In this document: positions 19,515 through 30,412 of the stretch, in pieces
Layout: every line of letters begins with the position of its first letter
Position numbering within the stretch: the first letter of the stretch is position 1
Assembly (NCBI RefSeq): GCF_023091745.1
Contig: NC_068922.1
Coordinates: 83,237,533 to 83,301,532 of the forward strand
Direction of reading: 5' to 3'
From: Budorcas taxicolor
Taxonomy: Eukaryota > Chordata > Mammalia > Artiodactyla > Bovidae
DNA length: 64,000 nt
Notes under the pieces: generated by a model
What the model saw: the letters and a program-made list of their open reading frames with translations, nothing else
What the model was told of the DNA's origin: nothing
The model's database searches: none
Made by a program: the position numbers and the translations under genes

Positions 19515-19627
19515 CACCTCACTCTGCGGGAGCTGGTGATGGACAGGGAGGCCTGGTGTGCTGCGGTCCACGGGGTCACAGAGAGTCGGACATGACTGAG
19601 CACCTGAACTTAACTGAACTGAACTGC
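19515..19627 (+). mobile_element. BovB LINE 3' end, sense, very short
   Basis: It includes GGAGCTGGTGATGGACAGGG, CACGGGGTCACAGAGAGTCG and the closing CTGAACTGAACTG. Only about 110 bases are retained. Confidence 0.85.
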
Positions 19628-19939
19628 AAAGGGACTGTAACCAGGGTCCTTCGGTGCCTCTTTCCCAGCTTCTCATTTCAGCAGTTACTGGTGGCTCACT
19701 GAGAGAGTCGAATACCATCACAAATGCCTGGTTGGGTTTTAGCTATTTGCACGATTGCATTTTCTGCTTTAATAGCTGGAACACAGACATCTTAGTTAAG
19801 TTCAGGCATAAGCCTTGAATAAAATGAACCCTTTAATCAGGAAGAAAATTCCCCAGCTGAAGTAAACAAGCAGGTTTTAAACTGTGCTATACAAGTAGGG
19901 TTGCACGAGAATCTCAAAGGAGATGTTTATAGAAATGCT

Positions 19940-20117
19940 AAATGGCTCAGACAGTAAAGCGTCAGCCTGCAATGCAGGAGACCCAGGTTCGCTCCCTGGG
20001 TCGGGAAGATCCCCTGGAGAAGGAAATGGCAATCCACTCCAGTACTCTTGCCTGGAAAGTGCCATGGACAGTGGAGCGTGGTAGGGACACGACTGAGTGA
20101 CTTCAATTTCACTTTCA
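19940..20117 (+). mobile_element. Bov-tA SINE, sense
   Basis: The head lacks its first bases (AAATGGCTCAGACAGTAAAG). The rest, GGGAAGATCCCCTGGAGAAG and GGGACACGACTGAGTGACTT, is well kept apart from a deletion before the last block. Confidence 0.88.
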
Positions 20118-21249
20118 AAACGATCCTCCTCTTTGGGGCTTAGAGAGCCTCAACTCTAGTGAATGGAAGTAAAGCACGAAACTAAAGAAGCCCTGCACTG
20201 GAACGCCTGCACCATCGATCATCTCTCCGTGACACTGGTCTAAAATCACGAGGTCTGAGGCATCAAACTGCATGATGGGAAACATACAGTAAAGCCTGTT
20301 TGCGTCAGACCCAGACCCTCAAATATTTCTGCTGTTTTCCCTCTTTGATTGTCATTTGGTTGGTTGGTTTCTCTGCCTCTTTGCTGTGGCTGAGACATTT
20401 ACAATGAATGTGCTTTACAAAGAGCTTCAAGGCAGGTTAGGGTACCAGGTGCTTCAGCATGGGGGAGACAGGAGGCAGTGAGCATGTGATAAGACAGGCA
20501 GAGGCTGCTCTGAGGTCCTGTGTGATGAGAACCAGCAGCTCCACCCGGGCAGATCCTGTATCTGGAGCAGAGAGAGGGACAGTCTCAAATCAGCCCATCT
20601 CCAAGTCAACCTCATGCTACTCAGGGTTCCCTTGGTTTTAAGAACTAGAAGCCAGAGATCAAAACCCTTTTGTAAACTGCCTCTGAATAACGCAGCTAAT
20701 GGCATCTTGAAGCCAAAGCTGGATCATTATAATACGAAGAAGCAACACTAAAGTGTAGACTGATTCTTCCCCCAAGGAAAGGCTCATTTTCTATAGAGAA
20801 TTTTTAGTTTGCAGGGGGCTCCTTAATAGTATCTCATTGATGGATTCCAATCACAAAAGAACAAAGAGCGAGTGAGCTGCCCCTCACAAGCTGCTGATCG
20901 TTCACACATCCCGGAAACCTTCTCATCATTAGAGGAGGGCCAACCTTTGGCCCGAGTGAGGGATTTTACTCATCTACCCAGAATATGATTAAAAAGAAGC
21001 CAGGATATCATGAGAGAGTCACTGCCGGGGCCAGCGTGTACAGGATGGATTTTTAATAAAGCATGAATTATTCTCAGCAGTCGAGACCTCAGTCGGAGGA
21101 AGGGGAAAGCCAGAGGGATGGTACAAACACTAAAACGAAAACCTCTGCCCAGAGACCCCATGTTCGGTGCTCATCAATGTTTAATCTCCGTGCCCGTCTT
21201 ATCTCTCCATTCCTGCGGTCCCATGTTCTCTGCAGCTGGAAGGCTCTGG
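20118..21249. other. Unique sequence
   Basis: No gene or repeat recognised. Contains TTGGTTGGTTGG at 20356-20367 and otherwise mixed composition. Confidence 0.45.
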
Positions 21250-21259
21250 TGTCATATTT

Positions 21260-21473
21260 CGTAGTTGTTCTTTGGCCACTAAGCCATGCACGACTCTTTA
21301 GCGACTCCATGGACCGTAGCCCACCACTCTCTTCAGTCCGTGGGATTCTCCAGGCAGGAATACTGGAGTGGGCTGCCATTTCCTTCTCCAGGGGATCTTC
21401 CCGGCCCGGGGGCTGACCCCGTGTTTCCTGCATTGGCAGGCGGATTCTTTACCACTGGCCACCTGGGAAGCCC
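21260..21473 (-). mobile_element. Bov-tA SINE, antisense, with 10-bp TSD
   Basis: Antisense copy from about CTTTGGCCACTAAGCCATGC to CCACCTGGGAAGCCC. TGTCATATTT at 21250-21259 and 21474-21483 is the TSD. Confidence 0.92.
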
Positions 21474-21760
21474 TGTCATATTTTAGACACAACAGACACT
21501 GCTAGGCTCACTGTCATGGTGGCCTGTGATGTGGTCAGTTCAGTGAGCACTCACCGTAAGACCACTACACCCAGGGCTCTGAGAATATGATGCGAAGGAA
21601 GACACACGTTCCAGCGATAATTAGGAATCCAACTCTGGAGCCAGAAGGCAAGGTCTTGCTCACCTTCCTACTCTGTGGTATCAGCTAACTTTTCTTGTCT
21701 GCAAACTAGAGAGATGGTGAGCACCTACCTGTCACAGTCGGGCGAACATCATAAGCGTCA

Positions 21761-21896
21761 TTGTTGCTGCTCAATTGCTAAGTCGCGTTCTACCCTTTGC
21801 AACCCCGTGGACTGCAGCACACTAGGCCTCCCTGCCCCCCACTTTCTCCCAGAGTTTGCCCAAGTTCACGTCTATTGAATCGATGATGCCATCCAA
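21761..21896 (-). mobile_element. BovB LINE 3' end, antisense, short
   Basis: It matches the last 135 bases of BovB in antisense: GTTGCTGCTCAATTGCTAAG, CGTGGACTGCAGCACACTAG and GATGATGCCATCCAATCACC. It is more diverged than the other BovB ends here. Confidence 0.85.
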
Positions 21897-22419
21897 TCAC
21901 CATGCAAAAACACTTAGAATAGTGACTGACTATGAGGTCGTGCAAGCTGAACTCTCATTTCTCTAAGAGGCCTCAGACCACAGAAAGAAGCAAGAGCACT
22001 CACCCCAACCTTGGGGGCTAAATGCTGTGATACTGACCAGCACGGCAGTGAGTGCTGAGCCCTGAGCGAGACGGAGGGAAGATGGGCTGGAGTAAGGAAG
22101 GGTTTTCAGTGAGGGATGAAACGGAACGGAGGCGTTCTAAAATCGAAGAAAACCCAACATGGAGCTGCACCTCTTTACAACTGTCCACTTGTTCCTTAGG
22201 AATGAAGGTTTTCTCAGCTGTTCAATCCTTTCCTCGAGACTAAACATTTGAAGCTGGCTGAAAGAGTAGGCCTTAAGTGTTCTGATCACACACGAAAAAG
22301 ACGGTCGTTCCAGGAGGGGAAGGAGGTGTCCGTCAGCTTGACTGTGACGTGTCTACGGTGTGTATAGATAGTACAGACATCCGCATCTGTAGCTAGTGTA
22401 GTATCCACAGTGTCTACAG
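21897..22419. other. Unique sequence with TGTCTAC/GTAGTAT words
   Basis: No gene recognised. Around 22350-22420 a loose repetition of GTCTAC, GTAGTATCC and TAGATAGTAC occurs, without a fixed period. Confidence 0.4.
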
Positions 22420-22520
22420 ATATTAAATCATCACACTGTACATCTTTCAGAAATCACACTGTGCGACCTCAATATACACAATTTTTATTTTCAGTTACAC
22501 CTCGATAAAGTCAGGGAAGG
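22420..22520 (+). mobile_element. Possible old L1 3' end, sense
   Basis: TTAAATCATCACACTGTACA followed by a polyA-like region and CAGTTACACCTCGATAAAGT recalls the closing sequence of L1MA/MB 3' UTRs. The match is weak. Confidence 0.4.
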
Positions 22521-22595
22521 AGGTGGAGACTAAAGCTGAGAACAGTATTCACGAGGTAAGTTGATCCTTCCTGCTCCAACTTCATCTAAGGATAT

Positions 22596-22947
22596 AATGT
22601 GGAATTCCCTGGAGGCTCAGTCGTAAAGAATCTGCCTGCCAACGCAGGAGACATGGGTTCAATCCTGGCTCCAGGAAAAGCCCACACGCTAAGGAGCAAA
22701 TAAGCCCACACACCACAACTGTTGAGCCCATGTTCTGGAGCCTGGAAGACCACGTGGAGCAGCCGCTGAAGCCTGCCCAGGCTGGAGCCCGCGCTCTGCC
22801 AAGAGGAAAGCCACCCAGTGAGAAGCCCGCACAGCAGCCAGAGCAGCCTCCGCTTACTGTGACTAGAGAAAGGCCTAAGCAGCAACCGAGAGTTAGCACA
22901 GCCAATAATAAATAAATAAAAATTTAAAAATAAAATAAATTCTTAAA
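22596..22947 (+). mobile_element. CHR-2-like SINE, sense, full length with 8-bp TSD
   Basis: The tRNA head (GTGGAATTCCCTGGAGGCTC to GGAGACATGGGTTCAATCC) is followed by the long CHR body with GTTGAGCCCATGTTCTGGAG and GCACAGCCAATAATAAATAA. An A-rich tail follows. AAGGATAT at 22588-22595 and 22948-22955 is the TSD. This is the longest intact CHR copy in the window. Confidence 0.88.
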
Positions 22948-22987
22948 AAGGATATCTCTTCAGGCTCCACCCTAGTTCTGGCCCCAG

Positions 22988-23200
22988 GTTAAGAGTATGG
23001 AAATGGATCCAGGACAGCTAAGGGTTAAATTCCAGTTCCACTTCCAGTTTGGAAACCTTGGATAAGTTACTTAAGCTTGTGGTGACTCAGTTTCCTTATG
23101 GATAAAACAGGAACCAAAATAATCCCTACCTATATGGTGGTTATGAGGGTTAAATAAATAAATGCATGTAAAGCATTTGAAACAATGCCTGGCAGAGTGT
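22988..23200 (+). mobile_element. MIR SINE, sense, long
   Basis: A nearly complete MIR: AACCTTGGATAAGTTACTTA, GTGACTCAGTTTCCTTATGG, AATAATCCCTACCTATATGG and ATGTAAAGCATTTGAAACAA followed by TGCCTGGCA. Confidence 0.85.
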
Positions 23201-23202
23201 GA

Positions 23203-23420
23203 GAGTGAAATGTTAGTCGCTCAGTTGTGTCTGACTCCTCGCGACCCCCATGGATCTCTCTGTGATTCTGCCAAGCTCCTCTGTCCTTGGGATTCTCCAG
23301 GCAAGAATACTGGAGTGAGTAGCCCTTCTCTGCTCCAGAAGACCTTCCCGACCCGAGGATCAAACCCAGGTTGGCTGCATCACAGGCAGATTCTTGACTG
23401 TCTGAGCCACCAGGGAAGCA
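23203..23420 (-). mobile_element. Bov-tA SINE, antisense
   Basis: It runs from TTAGTCGCTCAGTTGTGTCT to GAGCCACCAGGGAAGC. A short tandem-like change (CATGGATCTCTCTGTGATTC) alters the middle. Confidence 0.9.
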
Positions 23421-23524
23421 CAGTATGCGGCCTGCACAAAGAGAGATGGCAGTGACTGTTCTTTTAAAATGACAGCACCCTCAGGGTCAGAAGTGGCAGT
23501 CTAGTCTAAAATGGATCGACCAAG

Positions 23525-23668
23525 GGCTCCCCTCGAGGCCCAGTGGTTGAGACCGCGCCTCCACTGCAGGGGCTGCGGTTGGGGAACTAAGGATGGATCC
23601 TGCATGCCGTGCGCAGCGCCGCAAGAGAAAAAAGTCTCTCCTCATTTAAAGAAAAATAAATAGAAAGC
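23525..23668 (+). mobile_element. CHR-type SINE, sense, short form
   Basis: The head GGCTCCCCTCGAGGCCCAGT and GAGACCGCGCCTCCACTGCA is followed by GTTGGGGAACTAAGGATGGA and the CGCAGCGCCGCAAG block. It ends with an A-rich tail. Confidence 0.75.
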
Positions 23669-23689
23669 AAAAACCTATTGACCATCCCA

Positions 23690-24342
23690 ATTTTTTTTAA
23701 AAAAACCATTTTAGTAGTTACAAGACACATACGATAAACTGCATGTATTTGAAGAACAATATCTGAAAGTGTAGACATATGCACACCCTTAAACCTGTCA
23801 CCACAGTTAGGTACGCTTTGGAATCTCTCCCCAAGTCGCTCCCTTCCCTCTCCCATCCCTTTGCGATCACTAAACTATGTTGTCACTATAGAGTAATTTG
23901 CATTTTATAGAATTTTATAAAAATGAGGCCATCCAGTATGTACTGGTTTTTGGTCTGGCTTCTTTCCCTCAGCATAACTATCCTGAGCTTCGCACATGTT
24001 ATAGTATGTATCTATGGTTCATTTCTGTTTATTAATGAGCAATATTTCATGGTCGTTTATTCATGTCTCTTCACCTGTAGATACTTGGGGCTTTTGTGAT
24101 GTTTCTGCTTGGGGCTATTGTAGCTACAGCTGCTATAAACATTCATGTGCAAGTCTTTTTATGAATGTGCATTCCTTTCTCTTGGGTAAATAGATTAAAA
24201 TAGTTCAATCATAGAGTATGCATATTTTTCCATTTTAAAAAACTCAAATTCTTTCCCAAAGTGATTGTGCCATTTGACACTCCCTCCAATAGTGTATCAG
24301 AGTTTCAGCTTCTCCACATGCCCATCAACTCTTTGCTTGGTT
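23690..24342 (-). mobile_element. Old L1 LINE, antisense, 3' UTR part (block 1)
   Basis: The antisense 3' UTR is readable: TGAGGCCATCCAGTATGTAC, GTTCATTTCTGTTTATTAAT, TAAACATTCATGTGCAAGTC, TTCTCTTGGGTAAATAGATT and AAAGTGATTGTGCCATTTGA. The block ends with GCTTGGTT (24335-24342), repeated at 25180-25187 as the TSD of the BovB insert. Confidence 0.85.
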
Positions 24343-25179
24343 CAGTCAGTTCAGTCGCTTGGTCTTGTCCAATTCTCTGTGAGCCCATGAACTGCTGCAC
24401 ACCAGACTTCCCTGTCCACCAACTCCCGGAGCTCGCTCAAACCCATGTCCATTGAGTCAGTGACGCCATCCAGCCATCTCATCCTCTGTCGTCCTCTTCT
24501 CCTCTCACCTTCAATCTTTCCCAGCACCAGGGTCTTTTCAAACGAGTCAGCTCTTCGCATCAGGTGGCCAAAGTATTGGAGCTTTAGCTTCAGCATCAGT
24601 CCTTCCAGGGAATATTTAGGACTGATTTGCTTCAGGATGGACTGGTTGGATCTCCTTGCAGAGTTCTTCCAGGTTGGATCTCCCTTGGACTCTTGAGAGT
24701 CTTCTCCAACACCACAGTTCAAAAGCATCAATTCTTTGGCCCTCAGCTTTCTTTAAAATCCAACTCTCACATCTATACATGACTACTGGAAAAACCATAG
24801 CTTTGACTAGATGGACCTTTGTTGGCAAAGTAATGTCTTTGCTTTTCAATATACTGTCTAGGTTGACCTTCCCTCATAGCTCAGTTGGTAAAGTATCTGC
24901 CTGCAATGCAGGAGACCCCGGTTTGATCCCTGGGTCTGAAGATCCCCTGGAGAAGGGATAGGCTACCCACTCCAGTATTCTTGGGCTTCCCTGGTGGCTC
25001 AGCTGGTAAAGAATTCACCTGCAATGCGGGAGACCTGGGTTCGGTCCCTGTGTTGGGAAGATCCCCTGGAGAAGGGAAAGGCTACCCACTCCAGCATTCT
25101 GGCCTGGTGGGGTCGCAAAGAGTCAGACATGACTGAGTGGCTTTCACTTTCAGGTTGATCATAGCTTTTCTTCCAAGGA
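24343..25179 (-). mobile_element. BovB LINE 3' half, antisense, inserted in L1, itself carrying a SINE
   Basis: The BovB 3' end complement starts at 24343 (CAGTCAGTTCAGTCGCTTGG). The element runs through GAGTCAGTGACGCCATCCAG and CTTCAGCATCAGTCCTTCCA to the RT C-terminal region. A Bov-tA dimer occupies 24869-25151, after which BovB finishes with GTTGATCATAGCTTTTCTTC. The perfect TSD GCTTGGTT at 24335-24342 and 25180-25187 proves insertion into the L1. A 16-base duplicated motif around GGTTGGATCTCC (24645 and 24672) sits inside it. Confidence 0.93.
24869..25151 (+). mobile_element. Bov-tA2-like dimeric SINE, sense, nested in BovB
   Basis: It consists of two units: a first tRNA-headed half ending CACTCCAGTATTCTTG at about 24983, then a complete second unit from GGCTTCCCTGGTGGCTCAGC to GAGTGGCTTTCACTTTC. 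The second unit lacks about 30 bases after TTCTGGCCTGG. AGGTTGA at 24860-24866 and 25152-25158 is a probable TSD. Confidence 0.9.
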
Positions 25180-25187
25180 GCTTGGTT

Positions 25188-25411
25188 AGTCTGTTTAATT
25201 TTAGCCATAGACATGCAATGGTATAAAAATTTGGTTTTAATTTGCATTTTCATATTGACTGATGATACTAAGCATCTTTTCATGTGCTTCCTTGCCATAC
25301 AACTAAGTATCCTTCTTTGGTAAATATTCTTTTCAAATCTTCTGCCCATTTAAAAAATTGAGTTATTTGATTTCTCATCAGTGAGTTTTGAGAGCTCTTT
25401 ATATAATCTGA
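25188..25411 (-). mobile_element. Old L1 LINE, antisense (block 2)
   Basis: L1 resumes with AATTTGCATTTTCATATTGA and AAGCATCTTTTCATGTGCTT, then CTTCTGCCCATTTAAAAAAT and AGCTCTTTATATAATCTG. This is the ORF2 end/3' UTR boundary read backwards. Confidence 0.85.
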
Positions 25412-25613
25412 GGGCTTCCCTAGTGGCTCAGCTGGTAAAGAATCTGCTTACAATGTAGAAGGCCTGGGTTCAATCCCCGCATTGGGAAAAGACCCTGGAG
25501 AAGGGAAAGGCTACCCACTCCAGTATTCTGGCCTGGAGAATTTCATTGACCATATAGCCCATGGAGTCGCAAAGAGTCGGACATGACTGAGTGCCTTTAA
25601 CTAACTAACAGTG
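25412..25613 (+). mobile_element. Bov-tA SINE, sense, inserted in L1, 8-bp TSD
   Basis: Full-length copy from GGGCTTCCCTAGTGGCTCAG to CATGACTGAGTGCCTTTAAC. TAATCTGA occurs at 25404-25411 and 25614-25621. Confidence 0.93.
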
Positions 25614-26790
25614 TAATCTGAATATGCGTTCTCTGTTAGATATATGACAGCAAACACTGGCTTCCAGTGTGCTGACTTTTTCATTCTCTTACCAGCGTGT
25701 GTTTAAAAGGGTCATTTTTCATTTTGATGAAATTCAACGTAGCCATGGGTTTTCCACGGATTATATTTTTGGTCCAGTATCTAAGAAATCCTTGCATAAC
25801 CTAGTTCTCAAGGAGTTTCTCCTGGTTTCTGGCTCTCCAATTATTTCACCCCACTGTTGACAAGACTATCCTTTTTTTCACTCAGTTGGCCTTGTACCTT
25901 TGTCAAAAGTCAGTTGTCATATAGGTGGGGGTCTATTTCCAGATTCTCTATTCCATTGATACATTATGTTTCTGCCAGTCTTGCTTATCTTTGCACATTG
26001 TATTGATTATATAGATCAGTAATAAACCTTGAAATCAAGTAATATTAGTCTGTCAAGTCTTTCTTTTTAAAAGTCGTTTTGGTGATTATAGGTCCTTTGC
26101 ACTTTCATGTGAATTTTAGAATGAGCTTATTGATGTTGACAAAAATTTCAACTGAATTCTGATTGGAATTAGATTGAAAACATAGATAAATGCTGAGAGG
26201 ATTCACATCCTAGCAAAATAAAATCTTCCAAATGATGAACATGGTATATCTCTCCATTTATTTGGATCCTTAATTTAATCAGTAATGTTGTATAGTTTTC
26301 GTGTATGTAGTTTTGATTACAGGAATTTCGCATCTTATCAGATGTATCCCTAAAGGTTTCACGTTTGTGAAATATATTATTGTAAATCATATTGGTTTTT
26401 TAATTGCAATTCCACATTATATGTAAGAAGGATATAGAGACAAAATTGGTTCTTGTTGATTTGAAACCTGCAGACATGCTAAATGTAATGTGTTTGCTCC
26501 AGCTGCTTTTTTGAAGATTCTGTTAAGAGTCCATGCAGAAGACAAGTCAGCTGCACAGAAACGCAGTTTTGCATCCTCCTTTCAAATCCAGACTCTTTGG
26601 TTCTTTTTCTTGCCTTATTTCACCAGCTAGAAGCTTTAGCACAGTGTTGGATGAAAGAGGTGAGAACACACATCTCTGTCTTGTTGCTGATCTTAAGAAC
26701 ACCATTCTCTCACCATGGAGCATGCGGTTAGCTGTAGGTTTTCTGTCAACGTCCCGTATCCCCGAGGAAGTCCCTTCTGTTCTGAACCTT
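25614..26790 (-). mobile_element. Old L1 LINE, antisense, ORF2 part (block 3)
   Basis: A long antisense ORF2 remnant. Landmarks include CAGTTGGCCTTGTACCTTTG, TCTATTTCCAGATTCTCTAT, TAGTTTTGATTACAGGAATT and, at the far end, TTCTTGCCTTATTTCACCAG with TAGCTGTAGGTTTTCTGTCA from the RT domain. The copy has many stops. It keeps about 2.9 kb of one L1 over 23690-26790 once the insertions are removed. Confidence 0.85.
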
Positions 26791-26959
26791 AAACTCTCAG
26801 CTGAATGTTCGTGGGGACCTCCGGCATATCTCTGTGATCCTCCCGCCGCTCTGGGATTCCTCTGCAGCGTCTACCCACCTTCGCTCCCCCAAACTCTCAG
26901 GGAATCGACTGGGCCCCTGAGTTCCTTCTCTCTGTGGCACCATCTGGAAACCCGCTCTA

Positions 26960-27130
26960 GGTAGCAAACTGAGGTAAATGTGGGCTCCCCCTTTCTATTT
27001 CTCATCTCTCAGGGATCGCTGTCCTTCGCTGCCTGAAGTCCAGTGTCTAGAAAGCCATTCTTTCATATACTTGATCCCTTTTCAGATTGTTTCAGTAAGA
27101 AAGTTAAATCTTCCATCTTAGAAGTGGAGG
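26960..27130 (-). mobile_element. Possible L1 5'-region fragment, antisense
   Basis: AAACTGAGGTAAATGTGGGC, TTTCTCATCTCTCAGGGATC, GCCTGAAGTCCAGTGTCTAG and AGATTGTTTCAGTAAG resemble the antisense of an old L1 5' region. If it belongs to the same element as 25614-26790, most of ORF1 and the start of ORF2 have been lost between them. Confidence 0.45.
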
Positions 27131-28617
27131 TCTCTGTCTTAGCCTTTACCCATTTACTCTGGTTTCTAATGAGGATCCCTCCTGTGTTCCCCACCAACTG
27201 ACTTCTATGCCTTGAGAGTCACTTTCTATCACCTCCTGGTTCTCCAGAGAGAAAAACACGCTCCTGGGCCCGGAATATCTCGCTGCAAGTGCTGCCTGTG
27301 GCCGTGCCAACACGCAGTAGTCAGTTTGACCATCTATGAATTGAAGTAATCTATTTTACAGGGTTGCTGGAAAGATCAGATGCCATTGCCAGTTAAGCAA
27401 CATCTCCAGGGACTGGTAAATAACAGAGACTCGAGAGCTGATGGGTGTCATCACTGTTACTAGGCTCTTTGTTCCAGTGTATTCTCTCTCCCTTCTCTTC
27501 CTCTCTGCCTCCACTTCCCTATCTCTGGATCCTTTCAACCCTAATATTTGATGACTGTGGGCTGCAGTGACAAATTACACTTTAAGTCTCAAGCCCCATG
27601 ACAGCTGAGTCACGCCATCAAGAGTCGTCTGTAGAGTGGGATTCAGTCCTAGCCCTGAAATATCAGGGTGTGTGGGTGGTTTCTGCAGGAATTGCTGACG
27701 AACACCTGTTAAATATTTTACTTTTCTTAGACAATCCTCAGTCATTCACTTTTAAGATTTAAAATAGTCTCCCTACATTGACAAAAGACTGGACACACCT
27801 GGGCAGCGTCCGCGACGGTTCTGATGGTTCTCTGCATGGCTCCATGGGGCGCCTACCACCTACGCACACTGGGCCTCTGCCAGGTGCGACACGCACCTGA
27901 CTGACTGATAGCACATTGAGAAGAGACACCTTCTGCTCCTTTTCGTAAGTGGAAGGTTTGCAGAGAAGTTAACAGTGGTTGAAATCATTCAAAGGGTACC
28001 CAACTAGTTTCATAATGGAATAAAGATTCAACTCCCTGCTGGAAGCTAGTTTGGCCACCCCTTCTAGAAATATGTTTCAGGCCTGGAAAATAGCCTGATG
28101 GATGGAGGAGCGGTATAAGGCCCAAGAACGGACTGGCTAAGAACATGGGTGTCCTACCGGCCGAGACTGGGCTCCAGTTCCAATCGCAGCATTTCTCTAC
28201 CAGCAGCACTGGCTTGGGTGGCTTGTTTGACCCTGGATTTGTAAAACAAGAGTAAGCATGTCAGGGTGGCCAAGGGGTCTAAAGCCCTAGACTGAAGGTA
28301 TGAAAATGAGAGTAGACGCATCTGGGTTAGGTAAGCGTGTCTGTGAGGCTGGCTTGAGACAGCATATGTCCTGTGCCCTGTGTGCTCTGCATATCCAGTG
28401 ACTGGTGAGTTGCGTCATCACCACTGTCCTCACCACCAGCACCATCATCAGTGCCGCTGCTACAGCAGCAGTGTGTCTGACCAGGACGACGCTGTCCAGC
28501 AGAATTTCCCATGAGGGCAGGAAAGTTCTGCCTCCTTGCTATCCAGTATGATAGCACAAGACACACATGGATAACGAGCGCTTGCCCTGGATAGCAGAGC
28601 CCCAGGGAGCACGACCG
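27131..28617. other. Mostly unique sequence, perhaps with one MIR relic
   Basis: No gene recognised. AACATGGGTGTCCTACCGGC to TTGACCCTGGATTTGTAAAA (about 28142-28244) could be a very decayed MIR. Around 27330-27430 another MIR-like piece (ACCATCTATGAATTGAAGTA) is possible. Both are too weak to list separately. Confidence 0.45.
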
Positions 28618-28624
28618 CCTTAGC

Positions 28625-29280
28625 CTGTTCCAGTTGCTACACCAGAATGCCATAGGTGGAGTGGCTTAGAAACAACCAATCATCTCTCATGGCTTTGGAA
28701 GCTATGAAGTCCAAGATCAAGGCACCAGGAGACTTCTGAGGACTGCCTGGTTCATAAACAGCTATCTCTCACTGCGTCCTCCTGTGACAGAGGGGGTAAG
28801 GGAGCTCTCCGGGGCCTTTCTTATAAGGGTCCTAGTTCCACTCAAGAGGGTGGAGTTTAACTATCACTTCCTAAGGCTCCTCCTCCAAACATCATCACAC
28901 TTGGAATTTGGCTTCAATCTATGAATGTAGCTCAGCTGGTAAAGAATCCACCTGCAATGCAAGAGACCCGGTTTGATTCCTGGGTCAGGAAGATCTGCTG
29001 GAGAAGGGATAGGCTACTCACTCCAGCATTCTTGGACTTCCCTGGTGGCTCAGCTGGTACAGAATCTGCCTGCAATGTGGGAGACCTGGGTTTCACCTTT
29101 GGGTTGGGAGGATCCCCTGGAGAAGGGAAAGGCTACCCACTCCAGTATCGTGGCTAAAGAATTCCATGGACTGTACAGTCTATGGGGTCACAAAGAGTCG
29201 GACACGACTGAGCGACTTTCACTTTTCACCATGAATTGGTGGGTTGGGGTAGTGAGACACAAACGTTCACTCTGTGGCAC
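28625..29280 (-). mobile_element. MLT1/MST-type ERVL-MaLR solo LTR, antisense, split by a SINE
   Basis: It begins with the complement of the LTR end (GTTCCAGTTGCTACACCAGA), continues with GGCTTAGAAACAACCAATCA, AAGTCCAAGATCAAGGCACC and GGGGCCTTTCTTATAAGGGT, then reaches ATGAAT at 28921-28926. The LTR resumes at 29231 with ATGAATTGGTGGGTTGGGGT and GACACAAACGTTCACTCTGT. No internal retroviral sequence is present. An ancient relic. Confidence 0.83.
28927..29230 (+). mobile_element. Bov-tA2-like dimeric SINE, sense, inserted in the MLT1 LTR
   Basis: The first half runs from GTAGCTCAGCTGGTAAAGAA to CAGCATTCTTGG, the second from ACTTCCCTGGTGGCTCAGCT to GACTGAGCGACTTTCACTTT. ATGAAT on each side (28921-28926, 29231-29236) is a short TSD. 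It is the same dimer type as at 24869. Confidence 0.9.
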
Positions 29281-29362
29281 CAATGATGGGATCACTGATT
29301 GGAAAACAGAGCAGGAACCTGTGGTCCTTCCTTTTCATGTCCTCTGCCTGCCATTTGCCTGT

Positions 29363-29387
29363 AAAAAAAAAAAAAAGAAAAAAAAAC
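29363..29387 (+). repeat. A-rich tract
   Basis: Two A-runs (14 and 9 bases) separated by one G. It is not obviously the tail of a recognisable element. Confidence 0.8.
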
Positions 29388-29479
29388 TTCAGCCAAAGAA
29401 TAAATTTAATATCAGAGAAGTGAGAAAATTCAGAAGCAAAGCGAAACAGTCAAATAAGACCAAATGATAACAGTTTAAT

Positions 29480-29888
29480 CATTAAGTAAAGCCAAGGACT
29501 TTTAGTTCCTCCCGGAGGACTATAAATAATATTCTGAGCCGTGTCCTTTGAGCTGTGCTGTAGATACTTAAACTCCCACCAGGCGGTAGAAGTTAACTAC
29601 ACAAGGATCAGACTATAGCCATAACATAAACTGCCACAATTCCAAGAACCGGCCTCAAAGAAATGGGAACAAACCGACCCTGTGACTCAAGATTAACAGT
29701 ACTCAAAATGACAGATATAACACCGATCAGATGGCTGATGACCAACTTCAAGGTAACTGTCGGAGCTGAGCGTGCTGTTCCTGCATGTAGCCCTGTCCCT
29801 TTACCCACACGCCCCACCTCCACCCCACCCCAAAACTCCACTTTAAAAAGCCTTTGTTCTTTGTCCACTGATTATCAGTGGGGAGAGT
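29480..29888. other. Unclassified, possibly an old LTR relic
   Basis: It contains CTATAAATAATATTCTGAGC, AGAAGTTAACTACACAAGGA and, just before the BovB piece, CACTTTAAAAAGCCTTTGTT. Arrangement and composition recall an LTR with a promoter-like TATA region. I cannot assign a family. Confidence 0.3.
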
Positions 29889-30022
29889 CAAACTTTATGG
29901 ACATGAACTTGGGCAAACTTGGGCAAACTCTGAAAGACGGTGAGGGACAGGGATGCCTGGCATGCTGCAGTCCATGGGGTCACAAAGAGTTGGACACAGC
30001 TAGGAAAGTGAACAACCACCAC
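29889..30022 (+). mobile_element. BovB/BovA 3' end, sense
   Basis: It includes CAAACTTTATGGACATGAAC, a 10-base duplication (AACTTGGGCA twice at 29906-29925), GCTGCAGTCCATGGGGTCAC and AAAGAGTTGGACACAGCTAG. It ends in a CAACCACCACC tail. Confidence 0.82.
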
Positions 30023-30289
30023 CACCCCCCTCTCCTCTGGCTGCTGGCCTCCAAACAAAGCAAACTTCCCTTTCCACCAACCTTATCGCTAGAGTATTGA
30101 CTTCCGAATGGTGAGTAGCCAGACTCAGATTTCAGTAACAACTGGTAAATCTCATAAACGTTTTGCAACCCTACAAAGGGACCACATTCCCGCAGGTCAA
30201 GCCTGTGGAGGTGGAGACGGCGCCACTTCCAGGAGAGCCTGCGCCGCGACTGTCCATCTCTATTTGCTGCTTTGGGGACACGCTGTCTC

Positions 30290-30412
30290 CTACCCCAGAA
30301 GGCAGGCTTCATGAGAGCAATTTTTTTTTTTCTGTTCGGATAAGTGCTTGGTCTTAGTACCAAGAAGGTGCCTGGCATGTTGTAGGGTTTCAGTAAGTGT
30401 GCACTGAATTTA
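30290..30412 (+). mobile_element. L2 LINE 3' end, sense
   Basis: AGAAGGCAGGCTTCATGAGA corresponds to the L2 stretch before TTTTTGTCTG. It is followed by AAGGTGCCTGGCATGTTGTA and TCAGTAAGTGTGCACTGAA. Confidence 0.65.

Noticed and set aside
26533..26964. 143-codon plus-strand frame
   Set aside because: It is the antisense of an old L1 reverse transcriptase (TTCTTGCCTTATTTCACCAG and the following motifs) running into flanking DNA, not a gene.
28973..29467. 164-codon plus-strand frame
   Set aside because: Translated Bov-tA dimer followed by LTR and an A-rich tract (poly-lysine).
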